Shown here in pieces: positions 33,201 through 41,631 of a stretch of DNA of 46,406 nt. Position 1 is the stretch's first letter. Every line of letters begins with the position of its first letter. The notes beneath the pieces are model-generated. The model saw nothing but the letters and a program-made list of their open reading frames with translations. It did no database searches and had not been told where the DNA came from. The stretch is taken from positions 1-46,406 of the forward strand of contig JAVBLU010000047.1 of assembly GCA_031553225.1 (NCBI GenBank), in the 5' to 3' direction. The DNA comes from JAVBLU01 sp031553225 (GTDB lineage Bacteria; Bacillota; Clostridia; Christensenellales; UBA1750). The position numbers were made by a program, and so were the translations under genes.

Positions 33201-33392
33201 TTCTGTATTGATTGCGCAACTGCGTCCGTGCGAGCACATTCATTTCCGTTCGGATCGTTGACACAAGATCATTGGGAGCATATAGCTGCGCCATTCTATA
33301 ACCCCTGAGCTGTCGAAACGTCAGCCGGCTATGCAGCAAAGGGACGGCTACGGCCGCACGCGCATTGGATAATAGTTCGTACGACGCGCTGT
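33201..33392. other. Intergenic region, no clear gene
   Basis: No convincing gene. A 63-codon minus-strand frame starts at a TTG (33339) without a ribosome-binding site and runs into the trpB terminator, so I do not accept it. Two TTGCGCAA octamers (33128, just after trpB, and 33212) and one near-copy (33155) occur around this region; their meaning is unclear. Confidence 0.5.
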
Positions 33393-33908
33393 TTATTTAT
33401 ATAAATATTTCATATAGCAGACGCCGAAGGGAAGATTGGGGAAACGCTTGCGCTCCGTCTCCACAAAACCGCGCGCGCGATACCATGCGATCAAACGTTC
33501 GTTTTCCGCGATGATGCCGATGGTAACGGCCCGCGCGTCCTGCAGCCGCGCCGTCGTAAGGGCATATTGTACGAGCAGGCTGCCCAAGCCGTCTGCGCGA
33601 TGGTTGGGGAGGACGGCGAGCCGCGTAAGCTCCAGCGCCTGATCCTTGTCCGGCAATAGGCCCACGAACCCGACAGCCCGGCCGCGAAGCAACAGCAGGT
33701 AGGCCTGAGCGCCAGGGCGGATAAAGCGTTCACGCAAGCCGTCGTCCGTCTGAAAGGACGCATGTGTCGGGCAGTTGTCCCGCGTAAGGGCAAAGTCGCG
33801 CGCCACGGTGGTGAAGGATTCGCGGATCACGCGCGCCGCATCCGCCACATCGTTAGCACTGCTCATGTCGCACAGCCGGATGAGGGGAGCCGTCTGCTGC
33901 TCGCTCAT
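33393..33908 (-). CDS. GNAT family N-acetyltransferase
   Basis: A 171-residue acetyltransferase. The GNAT core reads LELTRLAVLPNHRADGLGSLLVQYAL (about 104-129), with the acetyl-CoA loop R/Q-x-x-G-x-G present in altered form as HRADGLG, and IAWYRARGFVETERK as the closing segment. The substrate is unknown. The ATG at 33908 follows AGAGGTG by six bases; a GTG three codons earlier lies inside that site. It is divergent from the recombinase gene, with a shared 100-base control region. Confidence 0.88.
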   Translation of the reverse strand: MSEQQTAPLIRLCDMSSANDVADAARVIRESFTTVARDFALTRDNCPTHASFQTDDGLRERFIRPGAQAYLLLLRGRAVGFVGLLPDKDQALELTRLAVLPNHRADGLGSLLVQYALTTARLQDARAVTIGIIAENERLIAWYRARGFVETERKRFPNLPFGVCYMKYLYK

Positions 33909-33920
33909 GCAAATCACCTC

Positions 33921-33949
33921 TTGACTTTACGTGGGGGATCGTCTAAACT
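33921..33949 (+). promoter_or_regulatory. Putative promoter of the recombinase gene
   Basis: TTGACT (33921-33926) and TAAACT (33944-33949) with a 17-base spacer. The -10 box is imperfect. Confidence 0.5.
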
Positions 33950-33966
33950 ATATGCTAAAGACAACT

Positions 33967-33981
33967 TTAACTAATAGTTAA
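33967..33981. promoter_or_regulatory. Palindrome TTAACTA-A-TAGTTAA, possible operator
   Basis: A perfect 7+1+7 palindrome, strongly AT-rich in a GC-rich setting, between the divergent GNAT and recombinase genes. It lies just after the putative start of recombinase transcription and overlaps a possible minus-strand -35 (TTAACT). A repressor site is plausible; the regulator is unknown. Confidence 0.45.
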
Positions 33982-34010
33982 GGCCATGTCGATCGAGAGG
34001 GGGCTTGTCC

Positions 34011-35099
34011 ATGGCCGGTCCCGGCGAATCGTACGCCACGGAGCTGACGCGCCGTCAGACGCTGGAACTGCGCGCGCGTGTGGCGGAGCTTCCGCCGTTG
34101 TGCGCAGCGTTCTTTCGCGCCATCGAGGACCGCACGCAGGTGCGCACGCGGCTTGCCTACGCGCTGGATTTGCGCGTGTTCTTCACCTGGCTTGCGGCCG
34201 GCTCCGTCGCAGACGTTCGCGCCCTAACCATCGATCACCTGCGCCAAGTCGCCACATCCGATCTGGAGGCCTTTCAAAGCTACTTATCGCTGTATGAGAC
34301 CGAACGCGGCGACGCCGCCCCTCTCCTGCGGGAAAACGCCGCCACCGGCAAGGAACGCAAGCTCTCCAGCGTGCGCGCACTGTTCAAGTATTTGTATAAA
34401 AGCCAGCAGCTGGAGGAAAACGTCGCAAGCCTGGTGGAGTTGCCCACGAAACACGAACATGAGATCGTCCGTCTGGAACCGGACGAGGTGGCCCGGCTGC
34501 TGGACGACGCGGAGAGCGGCGAAGCACTCTCGCCGCGCCAGAGAGCCTATCACAAGATCACCCGCACACGCGACGTAGCGCTGCTTACATTGCTTTTGGG
34601 AACGGGTATTCGCGTCAGCGAATGTGTGGGCTTGAATCTGCAGGACGTGGATCTTACGCAAGCGGCTATGGTCGTTACACGCAAAGGCGGCGACCGGGTG
34701 ATGCTCTATCTCTCTGAGGAGGTCATTGCGGCCATGCGAAGCTGGCTTACCGAACGCAGAACGATTCAGGCGCTTCCGGGCCATACGTCGGCGCTCTTTC
34801 TGTCGCTGCAGAACCGCCGCATCACAACGCTGTCCGTGCAAAACCTCGTAAAGAAGTACGCGCGGTCCGCAGCGCCGCTCAAACGCATCACGCCGCACAA
34901 GCTGCGCTCCACATTCGGCACCACCTTGTACCAGCAGACGAACGATATCTATCTGGTGGCCGACGTGCTCGGCCACGCGGACGTAAACACAACGCGCAAG
35001 CACTATGCCGACATGGTGGACGAGCACCGCCGGATCGCCGCGCGCGTCGTCAAGCTGCGCGACGAGCGGCCCGCGCCAGAGGATTCACCGTCCAAGTGA
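34011..35099 (+). CDS. Tyrosine recombinase, Xer-like
   Basis: A 362-residue site-specific recombinase/integrase. An N-terminal SAM-like core-binding domain (about 25-145) is followed by the catalytic domain with R201 (GTGIRVSE), K225 (TRKGGDR), H296 and R299 (HKLRSTFG), H322 (LGHADVNTT) and the nucleophile Y332 (RKHYADM). All catalytic residues are present. The length and motifs fit the chromosomal XerC/XerD/XerA group of Bacillota better than phage integrases, and no element boundaries or phage genes are near. The ATG at 34011 follows GAGAGGGGG by seven bases. Confidence 0.9.
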   Translation: MAGPGESYATELTRRQTLELRARVAELPPLCAAFFRAIEDRTQVRTRLAYALDLRVFFTWLAAGSVADVRALTIDHLRQVATSDLEAFQSYLSLYETERGDAAPLLRENAATGKERKLSSVRALFKYLYKSQQLEENVASLVELPTKHEHEIVRLEPDEVARLLDDAESGEALSPRQRAYHKITRTRDVALLTLLLGTGIRVSECVGLNLQDVDLTQAAMVVTRKGGDRVMLYLSEEVIAAMRSWLTERRTIQALPGHTSALFLSLQNRRITTLSVQNLVKKYARSAAPLKRITPHKLRSTFGTTLYQQTNDIYLVADVLGHADVNTTRKHYADMVDEHRRIAARVVKLRDERPAPEDSPSK

Positions 35100-35139
35100 A
35101 GACCGCACGTCTCCGTATGGATGAACACCCGCCATGCCG

Positions 35140-35724
35140 CTAGCGCGCGTTTTTGCGCGGCTTGGAGGTGCGTCGGGCGCGCTTGACCGACGCCTTTTTG
35201 GGCTTGGGCATCAACAGCGCAACGGCCAGCAAACCCACGCCACCAATCCCGCAGGCGATGGCGGCGCGATACAGCATGTTCAGGCGGCTGTCCGTAAGGG
35301 GCTCGTCCGGATAGGTGATCGCAGGTTCCAGGGGCGTCGTGTCCGGCACAGCCGCGGGCGAAGGCGGTGGTGCGGCGGATGGGCCGGACGCCGGCACAGG
35401 CGTGAACCGAACGGCAGTCTCTTCCGGGCGCTTCGTGCGCGTTGGCGCGGGCATGGAAGCAGGCGTGGATTTGGGCGTCGCCACGGGTGCGGCCGCAGTT
35501 TTTACCACCGCCGTCCCTTTCGCAGGCGAAGCGGACACGGTCGGTTTCACGCTCGCCGCGGTCGGTTTAAAATTCGCGGTCGACGCGGCAGCACCGGATG
35601 CGGTCGGCTTCGGCGTCGTTTTGCCCGGCGTCGCCGCACGCGCCTGCGTCGTCCCGGCAAATAGCAGCATGAGCACCGCCATCGCGCAGGCCGTTGTCCA
35701 TTTCCTCAGTCGTACCGCCCTCAT
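35140..35724 (-). CDS. Secreted Pro/Ala/Thr-rich protein with C-terminal membrane anchor
   Basis: A 194-residue protein with a signal peptide (WTTACAMAVLMLLFAGTTQARA), a low-complexity Ala/Pro/Thr/Lys-rich stretch to about residue 125, one transmembrane helix (about 148-170) and a very basic tail (KPKKASVKRARRTSKPRKNA). It looks like a cell-surface stalk held by the C-terminal helix with a cationic cytoplasmic end. There is no LPxTG-like sorting signal. The ATG at 35724 has GGGAAGGG upstream and a minus-strand TATAAT at 35781-35786. It is convergent with the recombinase gene. Function unknown. Confidence 0.72.
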   Translation of the reverse strand: MRAVRLRKWTTACAMAVLMLLFAGTTQARAATPGKTTPKPTASGAAASTANFKPTAASVKPTVSASPAKGTAVVKTAAAPVATPKSTPASMPAPTRTKRPEETAVRFTPVPASGPSAAPPPSPAAVPDTTPLEPAITYPDEPLTDSRLNMLYRAAIACGIGGVGLLAVALLMPKPKKASVKRARRTSKPRKNAR

Positions 35725-35780
35725 GCGCACCGCCCTTCCCCACCTCGCCCACCGTTCCCGGGCGACTTTCTGTGCGACCC

Positions 35781-35786
35781 ATTATA
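35781..35786 (-). promoter_or_regulatory. -10 box for the secreted protein gene
   Basis: Minus-strand TATAAT about 57 bases upstream of the ATG at 35724; the -35 region is weak. Confidence 0.45.
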
Positions 35787-35851
35787 ACACCCCACGCCGC
35801 CATGGGAAAGCACAGACGCCGAACATTCAGCGACATGGTTTGCACAAAGAA

Positions 35852-35881
35852 TTGATACCGGGCGCACTGTTATGGTATAAT
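35852..35881 (+). promoter_or_regulatory. ddh promoter
   Basis: TTGATA (35852-35857) and an extended -10 TGG TATAAT (TATAAT 35876-35881) with an 18-base spacer. Confidence 0.75.
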
Positions 35882-35912
35882 CATGTGAATCTTACCGCAA
35901 AGAGGGGTTCGT

Positions 35913-36812
35913 ATGGCTACTCGTGTCGCGCGTATCGCCGTCGTTGGTTATGGAAACATCGGCCAAAACTGCATTGCCGCCATCCGGGCGGCTGAGGATA
36001 TGGAGCTTGCCGGGCTGGTCGTCCGCCATCCGCTCGCGTCCGCACCCGCGGGCGTGAAAACCGTCATCAATCATATCGGGGAGCTTGGCCGCGTGGACGC
36101 GGCGCTCCTGGCACTTCCCTCCCGCAGCGTGCCGGACAAGGCCGAGGAACTCCTGCGCGCCGGCATCGCCACGGTGGACTCCTTCGATATCCACGCGGAG
36201 ATTCCCGCCCTTCAGGCCCGCCTTCACGCGGCCGCCCTTGCCGGAAAAGCCGTAAGCATCCTTTCGGCTGGTTGGGATCCGGGCTCGGACTCCGCCCTGC
36301 GTGCGCTCTTTGAGGCCATGACGCCCCGCGGAATGACCACCACGGACTTCGGCCCGGGCATGAGCATGGGCCATACGGTGGCCGTGAAGGCTATACCCGG
36401 CGTTGCGGACGCGCTGTCCGTCACTCTGCCGACCGGCGGGGGCATCCACCGCCGCATGGTGTACGTGCAGCTGAAGGAGGGCGTAAACTTCCAAAGCGTG
36501 GCCGCCGCTGTCAAGGCCGACCCGTACTTTGCGCACGACGACACGCACGTGCGCCAAGTGGAGGACGTGCGCGCCGTGACGGACGCGGGCCACGGCGTGG
36601 TGCTCACGCGCAAAGGGGGCGCCAGCGGTATGGATAACCAGAACCTGCGCTTCGAGATGCGCATCCATAACCCGGCCCTCACCGCGCAGATGATGCTCTC
36701 CTCCGCGCGCGCCGCGCTGCGCCAGCGGCCGGGCTGCTACACGCTCATCGAGATCCCCCTTGTGGACCTGTTGCCCGGCGAGCGCGACGCTTGGATAAAA
36801 AAACTCGTATAG
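35913..36812 (+). CDS. ddh: meso-Diaminopimelate dehydrogenase
   Basis: NADPH-dependent enzyme that converts tetrahydrodipicolinate and ammonia directly to meso-diaminopimelate, the one-step branch of lysine and peptidoglycan precursor synthesis. The 299 residues start with the Rossmann motif IAVVGYGNIGQN, followed by SAGWDPGSDSALR and DFGPGMSMGHTVAVK, diagnostic of Ddh. A GAGGGG ribosome-binding site and a strong promoter precede the gene. It complements MurC at the start of the window in cell-wall supply. Confidence 0.95.
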   Translation: MATRVARIAVVGYGNIGQNCIAAIRAAEDMELAGLVVRHPLASAPAGVKTVINHIGELGRVDAALLALPSRSVPDKAEELLRAGIATVDSFDIHAEIPALQARLHAAALAGKAVSILSAGWDPGSDSALRALFEAMTPRGMTTTDFGPGMSMGHTVAVKAIPGVADALSVTLPTGGGIHRRMVYVQLKEGVNFQSVAAAVKADPYFAHDDTHVRQVEDVRAVTDAGHGVVLTRKGGASGMDNQNLRFEMRIHNPALTAQMMLSSARAALRQRPGCYTLIEIPLVDLLPGERDAWIKKLV

Positions 36813-36888
36813 CCTGCTGCAACCAAATGCCGGGATCGTCCGTCTTACATGGTGCAGCCATTATAATTAAGTGGAGGTTCTCTTCCTG

Positions 36889-37665
36889 ATGCGCAAGACA
36901 AAGAAGCTGACTCTTGCCTTATCCGTCATGTTTCTGGTGACGGCACTCGCCGCATGCGGCCCGCAGGTAGCGGACCCCACGCCGGCGCCGGGCACCAGCC
37001 CGGGCATCGACCTATTGACGCCCGCGCCGGGCGCAACCGCCACGCCGGTCTTTGGTCCGGCCTCCACCCCCAACCCAGCGGCGACCGCGACGTCCACCTT
37101 TATGACGCCCGCGCCCAGCGCCACGCCCACCGCTACGGCCCAGGCCTCCGCCGAGACGGGCTCCATGTCGCCCGAGACGGAGAAGAGCTACGCGAGCGTG
37201 GTGAAGAAAGCCGACATTGTGTTGATGGGCAAGTTCACCAAGACGCTGCGCGAGGACAATTCCACGCGCGACCCCAGCGACGTGAAAAAGCCCTCCACCA
37301 AGTACATGTCCGGCGTCAAGGTGTACCTGTTCCGCGTGGACACGGTGCTCAAGGGTTCGGTCAAGCTGAAGGAAGTGGAGATCGCCCTGGACTACAGCGA
37401 GCAGAACCTGCTCGACAAGAAGCCCGCCACGATCAACCCCAACTACATGGAGCCCAATTTTGATGATACGGTCATTCTCCCCCTGTTTTACGATCCGGAC
37501 CTGAAGTGGTACATCAACGACCAGGGGATCGAACCGCAGCGTTTTGTCGTGCGCGACGATCAGGTGGTCTTCCAAAGCGTGCACGTCGACACGAAGAGCG
37601 TTTGGGACACCGTCAAGCCCATCTCGCTGGCCGAGTTTAAGACGGTCTGCAAGAACAACAAATAA
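36889..37665 (+). CDS. Putative lipoprotein with Pro/Thr-rich linker
   Basis: A 258-residue exported lipoprotein. The N-terminal KKLTLALSVMFLVTALAAC holds a lipobox ending at C23 (LAAC). A Pro/Thr/Ala-rich stretch (about 25-85) leads to a globular domain (about 95-258) whose segments VVKKADIVLMGKF and VDTVLKGSVKLKEVEIAL suggest a small beta-rich fold. I do not recognise the family. The ATG at 36889 follows GGAGG by about 11 bases; a GTG at 36871 overlaps that site. TATAAT at 36862-36867 is a probable -10 box. Same strand as ddh, 76 bases downstream. Confidence 0.78.
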   Translation: MRKTKKLTLALSVMFLVTALAACGPQVADPTPAPGTSPGIDLLTPAPGATATPVFGPASTPNPAATATSTFMTPAPSATPTATAQASAETGSMSPETEKSYASVVKKADIVLMGKFTKTLREDNSTRDPSDVKKPSTKYMSGVKVYLFRVDTVLKGSVKLKEVEIALDYSEQNLLDKKPATINPNYMEPNFDDTVILPLFYDPDLKWYINDQGIEPQRFVVRDDQVVFQSVHVDTKSVWDTVKPISLAEFKTVCKNNK

Positions 37666-37678
37666 ATCCGTGATACGA

Positions 37679-37710
37679 AAAATGGCTGTGGCCCGCGCCA
37701 CAGCCATTTT
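37679..37710. terminator. Bidirectional terminator
   Basis: A perfect 14-bp stem (37679-37692 with 37697-37710) with an A-run on the left and T-run on the right, suited to stop transcription from both the lipoprotein gene and the convergent TM2 gene. Confidence 0.9.
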
Positions 37711-37722
37711 GCATGCCGCCCG

Positions 37723-38145
37723 TCAGTCGCTTAGGCGGTAGCCCTCCACGTCCACAAACGTGCGATCCGTCAGAATGATGATGCCCTCCACCAGGCCCCA
37801 GATCGCCGATACCGGCGAGAGCGCGCCGCAGCTGACTACGGTGATGAGCAACTGCGCCACCGCCCGGCCCGTGTAGCCCAGGTAGAAGTTATGCGCGCCC
37901 ACCGCGCCAAGCAGGATGCCCAATACGCCGGCCGCGGTGCGCGAGCGGTATCCGTTCGTTTGGTAGGGCGGCCGCTGGGCAGGCGGAGGCGGAACGGGTG
38001 TTCCGCATGCGCATGCGCTCGCTCCGGCCTCAAGCGGCCGTCCGCAGCGCCAACAATAGGCGCGGCCAAGGCCGGACGGCACGCCGCACCGGCCGCAGGC
38101 CCTGGCCTGCGGCGCCATTTCCTGGCCACAGCTCGTACAGAACAT
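37723..38145 (-). CDS. Zinc-ribbon and TM2 domain protein
   Basis: A 140-residue membrane protein. Two short CxxC zinc ribbons fill the N-terminus (CTSCGQ, CGRCG, CWRCG, CACG within residues 3-47). A Pro-rich linker and a TM2 domain follow (about 65-125), with GILLGAVGAHNFYLGYTGRAVAQL and a second helix. TM2 proteins are widespread, and their function in bacteria is not established. The ATG at 38145 lies eight bases after AAGGAG; the upstream GTG reading is less likely. It is convergent with the lipoprotein gene and divergent from metY. Confidence 0.87.
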   Translation of the reverse strand: MFCTSCGQEMAPQARACGRCGVPSGLGRAYCWRCGRPLEAGASACACGTPVPPPPAQRPPYQTNGYRSRTAAGVLGILLGAVGAHNFYLGYTGRAVAQLLITVVSCGALSPVSAIWGLVEGIIILTDRTFVDVEGYRLSD

Positions 38146-38206
38146 GATGATCACTCCTTACAGCTACTGTAGTGTACCACTTTTGAACGGGCAGCACAAC
38201 GCGCCC

Positions 38207-38236
38207 TTGACGGCTTTGCCGGACGCGAGCTATAAT
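38207..38236 (+). promoter_or_regulatory. metY promoter
   Basis: TTGACG (38207-38212) and TATAAT (38231-38236) with an 18-base spacer. The leader to the ATG is only about 45 bases, too short for a SAM riboswitch or methionine T-box. Confidence 0.75.
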
Positions 38237-38286
38237 GTGCCAACTGCTCGCAGCGCGCAAGCGCGCTGCCGGAAGGGGAAAATCGC

Positions 38287-39567
38287 ATGAGCAAGCACCG
38301 CTTCGACACGCTGCAGCTGCACGCGGGACAGACGCCGGACAGCCAGACCAAGGCCCGCGCCGTCCCCGTGTATCAAACTACGGCCTACATGTTCGACAGT
38401 TCCGCTCAGGCGGCGGATCTATTTGCTCTGAAGGCCCCCGGCTTCATGTACTCGCGTTTTCAAAACCCCACGGTGGAGGTGTTTGAAAAGCGCATGGCGG
38501 CCCTGGAGGGCGGCGTTGGCGCGCTGGCCGTCGCCTCCGGCTCGGCCGCGGTCACCATGGCCGTGCTCAACATGATGGGCGCCGGCAGCCACATTCTGGC
38601 CACCAGCAAGCTGTACGGCGGCACGCACAACCTGTTCGCCAACACGCTGCCGCACTACGGCATCACCTGCACCTTCGCCGACCCGGACGACCCGGAGGCG
38701 TTCTGCCGCGGCATCACGCCCGCCACGCGCGCAGTTTTTTTGGAGACGATCGGCAACCCCGGCGCCAACCTGTGCGACGTGGACGCCATCGCGAAGCTCG
38801 CCCACGCGGCCGGCATACCGGTCATTATCGACAACACATTCGGCACGCCCTACCTGTACCGCCCCGCCGAGCACGGCGCAGACATCATCGTGCATAGCGC
38901 CACCAAGTACATCGGCGGGCACGGCACCACCCTGGCGGGCGTCATCGTGGACGCGGGCTCGTTCGACTGGAAGGCCTCCGGCCTTTTCCCCATGATCGTG
39001 AACCCCGATCCAGGCTACCACGATATGAGCTACGCCGACAGCTTCGGCGCATCCGCCTTCATCGTAAAAGCCCAGGTGCAGCTGCAGCGCGACATCGGCG
39101 CATCGCTGCCGGCACTTTCGGCGTTCCTGCTGCTGCAGGGCCTGGAGACCCTCTCCCTGCGCCTGGACCGCCACGTTCGCAATGCGCGCGCCGTGGCCGC
39201 GTTTCTTGAAAAGCACCCGGGCGCCGCATGGGTGAGCTACCCGGAACTTGCATCCTCGCCCTACAAAAGGCTGGCCGACCGCGATTTCCCGCTGGGCGTG
39301 GGTGGCATCTTCTCTTTCGGCATCAAAGGCGGAATCGAGGCTGGGCGGCGCTTCATCGACGCTCTGCAGCTTTTCTCGCACGTGGCGAACGTGGCGGACG
39401 CCAAATCCCTGGTCATCCATCCGGCGAGCACGACGCATGCCCAGCTCTCCGAGGCAGACATGCGCGCCGGCGGCATCGCGCCGGAGATGATCCGCCTGTC
39501 CATCGGCCTGGAGGACATAAACGACCTGCTGGAAGATCTGGAGCGCGGCCTAAAGGCCGCCCGCTAG
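38287..39567 (+). CDS. metY: O-acetylhomoserine sulfhydrylase (aminocarboxypropyltransferase)
   Basis: PLP enzyme that makes homocysteine from O-acetylhomoserine and sulfide (direct sulfhydrylation in methionine synthesis). The 426 residues match the MetY subgroup of the Cys/Met metabolism family. Features are LHAGQTPD at the N-terminus, VPVYQTTAYMFD, the YSRFQNPTVEVFEKR signature, and the PLP lysine K207 in HSATKYIGGHGTT. GAAGGGG precedes the ATG. It is a single-gene unit with its own promoter and terminator. Confidence 0.95.
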   Translation: MSKHRFDTLQLHAGQTPDSQTKARAVPVYQTTAYMFDSSAQAADLFALKAPGFMYSRFQNPTVEVFEKRMAALEGGVGALAVASGSAAVTMAVLNMMGAGSHILATSKLYGGTHNLFANTLPHYGITCTFADPDDPEAFCRGITPATRAVFLETIGNPGANLCDVDAIAKLAHAAGIPVIIDNTFGTPYLYRPAEHGADIIVHSATKYIGGHGTTLAGVIVDAGSFDWKASGLFPMIVNPDPGYHDMSYADSFGASAFIVKAQVQLQRDIGASLPALSAFLLLQGLETLSLRLDRHVRNARAVAAFLEKHPGAAWVSYPELASSPYKRLADRDFPLGVGGIFSFGIKGGIEAGRRFIDALQLFSHVANVADAKSLVIHPASTTHAQLSEADMRAGGIAPEMIRLSIGLEDINDLLEDLERGLKAAR

Positions 39568-39589
39568 CCGGGCAAACTGCGCTCCGTAC

Positions 39590-39623
39590 GGGAACCGCCG
39601 CTACATGCGGCGGTTCCCCTTTT
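39590..39623 (+). terminator. metY terminator
   Basis: An 11-bp perfect stem (39590-39600 with 39608-39618), 7-base loop and CTTTTG. Confidence 0.82.
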
Positions 39624-39631
39624 GTCTCCCT

Positions 39632-40849
39632 TTAACTGCGGAAGAGCACGCTCTCCTTGCGGAACATGCGGGAGGTGAGGTACAGGGCGAGCGCCGACCA
39701 CGCGACGGAAGCGCCCAGCCCGATGAGCAGCAACGGCAGATGGATAACACCGCCCAGCACCATCTTCAGGCCCGCCGCCGCATTTACAACGGGCAGCAGC
39801 ATGTACACCGCCTTGATATCGCCCGCTTGCATCATCATGGTGGCGTAGGCGGGTAGCATGGCTAGAATGGTCACATAGCCGACATAGGTCTGTGCTTCCT
39901 TAAATGAGCGGGCATAGGTAGACAGCATCAGCTCGATGCCCGCAAACGTCATGCCCAGGAAGAGCACGATGCCAAGCGCCAGCACTGTGGGCAGCCAAGG
40001 CAGCACGAGCCCACCCGAATGGCCCACGGAGAGCATGGAGGACGGGTTGACCGAGAAGCCGATCGCGTAGCCGATGAGGCTGGCGAACATGGAGAGCACT
40101 GCAAAGATGGTCACCGTGAGAAACTTGCCCATCAAAATGGACAAGCGCGAGCCCTTTGTGGACAGGAGCGGCTCCAGCGTCCGGCGTTCCTTCTCGCCCG
40201 CGACAAGATCGGTTGCGGAGGCAGAGCCGCCCACGGCTATGAGCATGGGGATGAGCATCGGCACGAGCATGGCGAGCATAAACCCGCCGCCGCCCGCCTT
40301 GCGCTCCACGCCCGCGTACTCGTCAATGCCCATGGACGAAGCGATAAGCGGCCGCAGCTGCTGTACGTCCACGCCCATGCCGCGCAGCTTTTCGTCCAGC
40401 GTAGCGTCCGCATACGCATTGATGACGCGCTGCACACGCCCGAGCGCCGACATGGATTTCGTCTTGTCCGGATCGTTGACAAGCGTCACGGGCAGGGGCT
40501 TTCCTGCGGCGATAAGCGCCTGCGCATCGCCCGGCACGTCCAGCAGCACGCTCGCGCGCTCCTTGCGCAGCGCGTCCTCCGGGTCGGGATCGGCGATGAG
40601 CTGCACGCCAGGCATATCGGCCAGCACCTCGTCGCGCAGGTAAGCCTGAACGGCGGCGGCGTTGTGGGTCAGAGCGATGACGATGTTTTCGTCGGCCGCG
40701 TCGATGTTGTTCATGAACAGGCCCATCACGAAGAAGAGCAGGGGCATGAGCACGATGGGCACGAGAAGCGATGAGACGATGGCCTTGCGGTCGCGGAACA
40801 TATCGCGCAGTTCCTTGCGCAGCACGATGCCAACATGGCGCATGCTCAC
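39632..40849 (-). CDS. ABC-2 type permease (NatB-like Na+ efflux family)
   Basis: A 405-residue permease partner of the ATPase encoded just upstream. An N-terminal hydrophobic segment follows RKELRDMFRDRKAIVSSLLVPI; a long extracytoplasmic region (about 50-200) and five or more C-terminal membrane helices follow, with the cytoplasmic LVAGEKERRTLEPLLSTKGSR typical of NatB/ABC-2 exporters. Substrate is uncertain: Na+ in the NatAB group, otherwise drugs or peptides. GTG at 40849 is chosen because GGGAGGTG sits about seven bases upstream and GTGA overlaps the ATPase stop; ATG at 40843 is the alternative. Confidence 0.87.
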   Translation of the reverse strand: MSMRHVGIVLRKELRDMFRDRKAIVSSLLVPIVLMPLLFFVMGLFMNNIDAADENIVIALTHNAAAVQAYLRDEVLADMPGVQLIADPDPEDALRKERASVLLDVPGDAQALIAAGKPLPVTLVNDPDKTKSMSALGRVQRVINAYADATLDEKLRGMGVDVQQLRPLIASSMGIDEYAGVERKAGGGGFMLAMLVPMLIPMLIAVGGSASATDLVAGEKERRTLEPLLSTKGSRLSILMGKFLTVTIFAVLSMFASLIGYAIGFSVNPSSMLSVGHSGGLVLPWLPTVLALGIVLFLGMTFAGIELMLSTYARSFKEAQTYVGYVTILAMLPAYATMMMQAGDIKAVYMLLPVVNAAAGLKMVLGGVIHLPLLLIGLGASVAWSALALYLTSRMFRKESVLFRS

Positions 40850-41574
40850 GAGGCGGCACCTCCCGTCAAAACGGCAAACACGCTCTCCAGATCCGTGCAG
40901 CCGTGCCGGTCGCACAGCTCGCGTATGGTGCCGCAGTCCACCAGCCTGCCCTTGTGCAACACGCCTACGCGGTCGCACAGCTTGATCACTTCGCTCACTG
41001 TGTGGCTGGATAGCACGATGGCCTTGCCTTCGCTGCGGCAGCCGAGGATAAACCGGTGCAGCTCGGCTATGCTCGTCACGTCCATACCCGAGGACGGCTC
41101 ATCCAGCAGCATCACGGCCGGATCGTGAATGATGGCGCGCAGAAAGGCCATCTTCTGCGCGTTGCCCTTGGAGAGCTTACCCGCCGGGCGGTCGATGTAC
41201 TCGGCAATGCCAAACGCCGGAATCAGCTTTTCCAGGCGTTCCTTGGCGGTGCTGCGGGGCACGTCGTTCAGGTCGGCAAAGTACATGATGTTCTCACGGC
41301 CGCTCAGGCGGTCATACAGCCCCGATTCGCCGCCGAACAGGATGCCGATCCGCCCGCGCGCTTCCTCGGGCGAGGCCAGAATGTCCGCGCCGTTCACCAG
41401 AGCCGTGCCGGACGTAGGCTGCAGCATGGTGGCGAGCAGACGCAGCGTGGTTGTCTTACCCGCGCCGTTCTCGCCCATCAGCCCGAACACCTCGCCCGAG
41501 GCTACGCTGAAGCGAACGCCGTTTACGGCGCGGAACGAGCCAAAGTCCTTGGTTAGATCCTGTACGTCGAGCAT
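40846..41574 (-). CDS. ABC transporter ATP-binding protein (NatA-like)
   Basis: A 242-residue nucleotide-binding subunit. Walker A is GENGAGKT (34-41), the signature region is KLSKGNAQKMAFLRA, Walker B is VMLLDEPSSGMD and the switch histidine lies in LSSHTVSEV. The signature LSKGN rather than LSGGQ is common in NatA and related exporters. GGGAGGA precedes the ATG at 41574, and the stop overlaps the permease start by four bases, so the pair forms one transcription unit. Confidence 0.94.
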   Translation of the reverse strand: MLDVQDLTKDFGSFRAVNGVRFSVASGEVFGLMGENGAGKTTTLRLLATMLQPTSGTALVNGADILASPEEARGRIGILFGGESGLYDRLSGRENIMYFADLNDVPRSTAKERLEKLIPAFGIAEYIDRPAGKLSKGNAQKMAFLRAIIHDPAVMLLDEPSSGMDVTSIAELHRFILGCRSEGKAIVLSSHTVSEVIKLCDRVGVLHKGRLVDCGTIRELCDRHGCTDLESVFAVLTGGAAS

Positions 41575-41602
41575 GGTATTCCTCCCAACCGTATGTAAAA
41601 TC

Positions 41603-41631
41603 AGTATAACCTACGTGCGGCCGCGGCACAA
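41603..41631 (-). promoter_or_regulatory. Promoter of the ABC transporter pair
   Basis: Minus-strand TATACT (41603-41608) with TTGTGC (41626-41631) 17 bases upstream. Confidence 0.5.

Noticed and set aside
33128..33219. Three TTGCGCAA-like octamers near the end of trpB
   Set aside because: The same octamer also occurs in coding DNA of this GC-rich window, so clustering may be chance.
33148..33339. 63-codon minus-strand ORF after trpB
   Set aside because: TTG start without a ribosome-binding site, passes through the trpB terminator, no family resemblance.
34011..35099. Tyrosine recombinase as integrase of a mobile element
   Set aside because: No att-like direct repeats, phage or conjugation genes nearby, and flanking genes look like core genome; a chromosomal Xer-type enzyme is more likely.
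38237..38286. Possible SAM riboswitch or T-box before metY
   Set aside because: The promoter leaves only about 45 bases of leader, too short for either.
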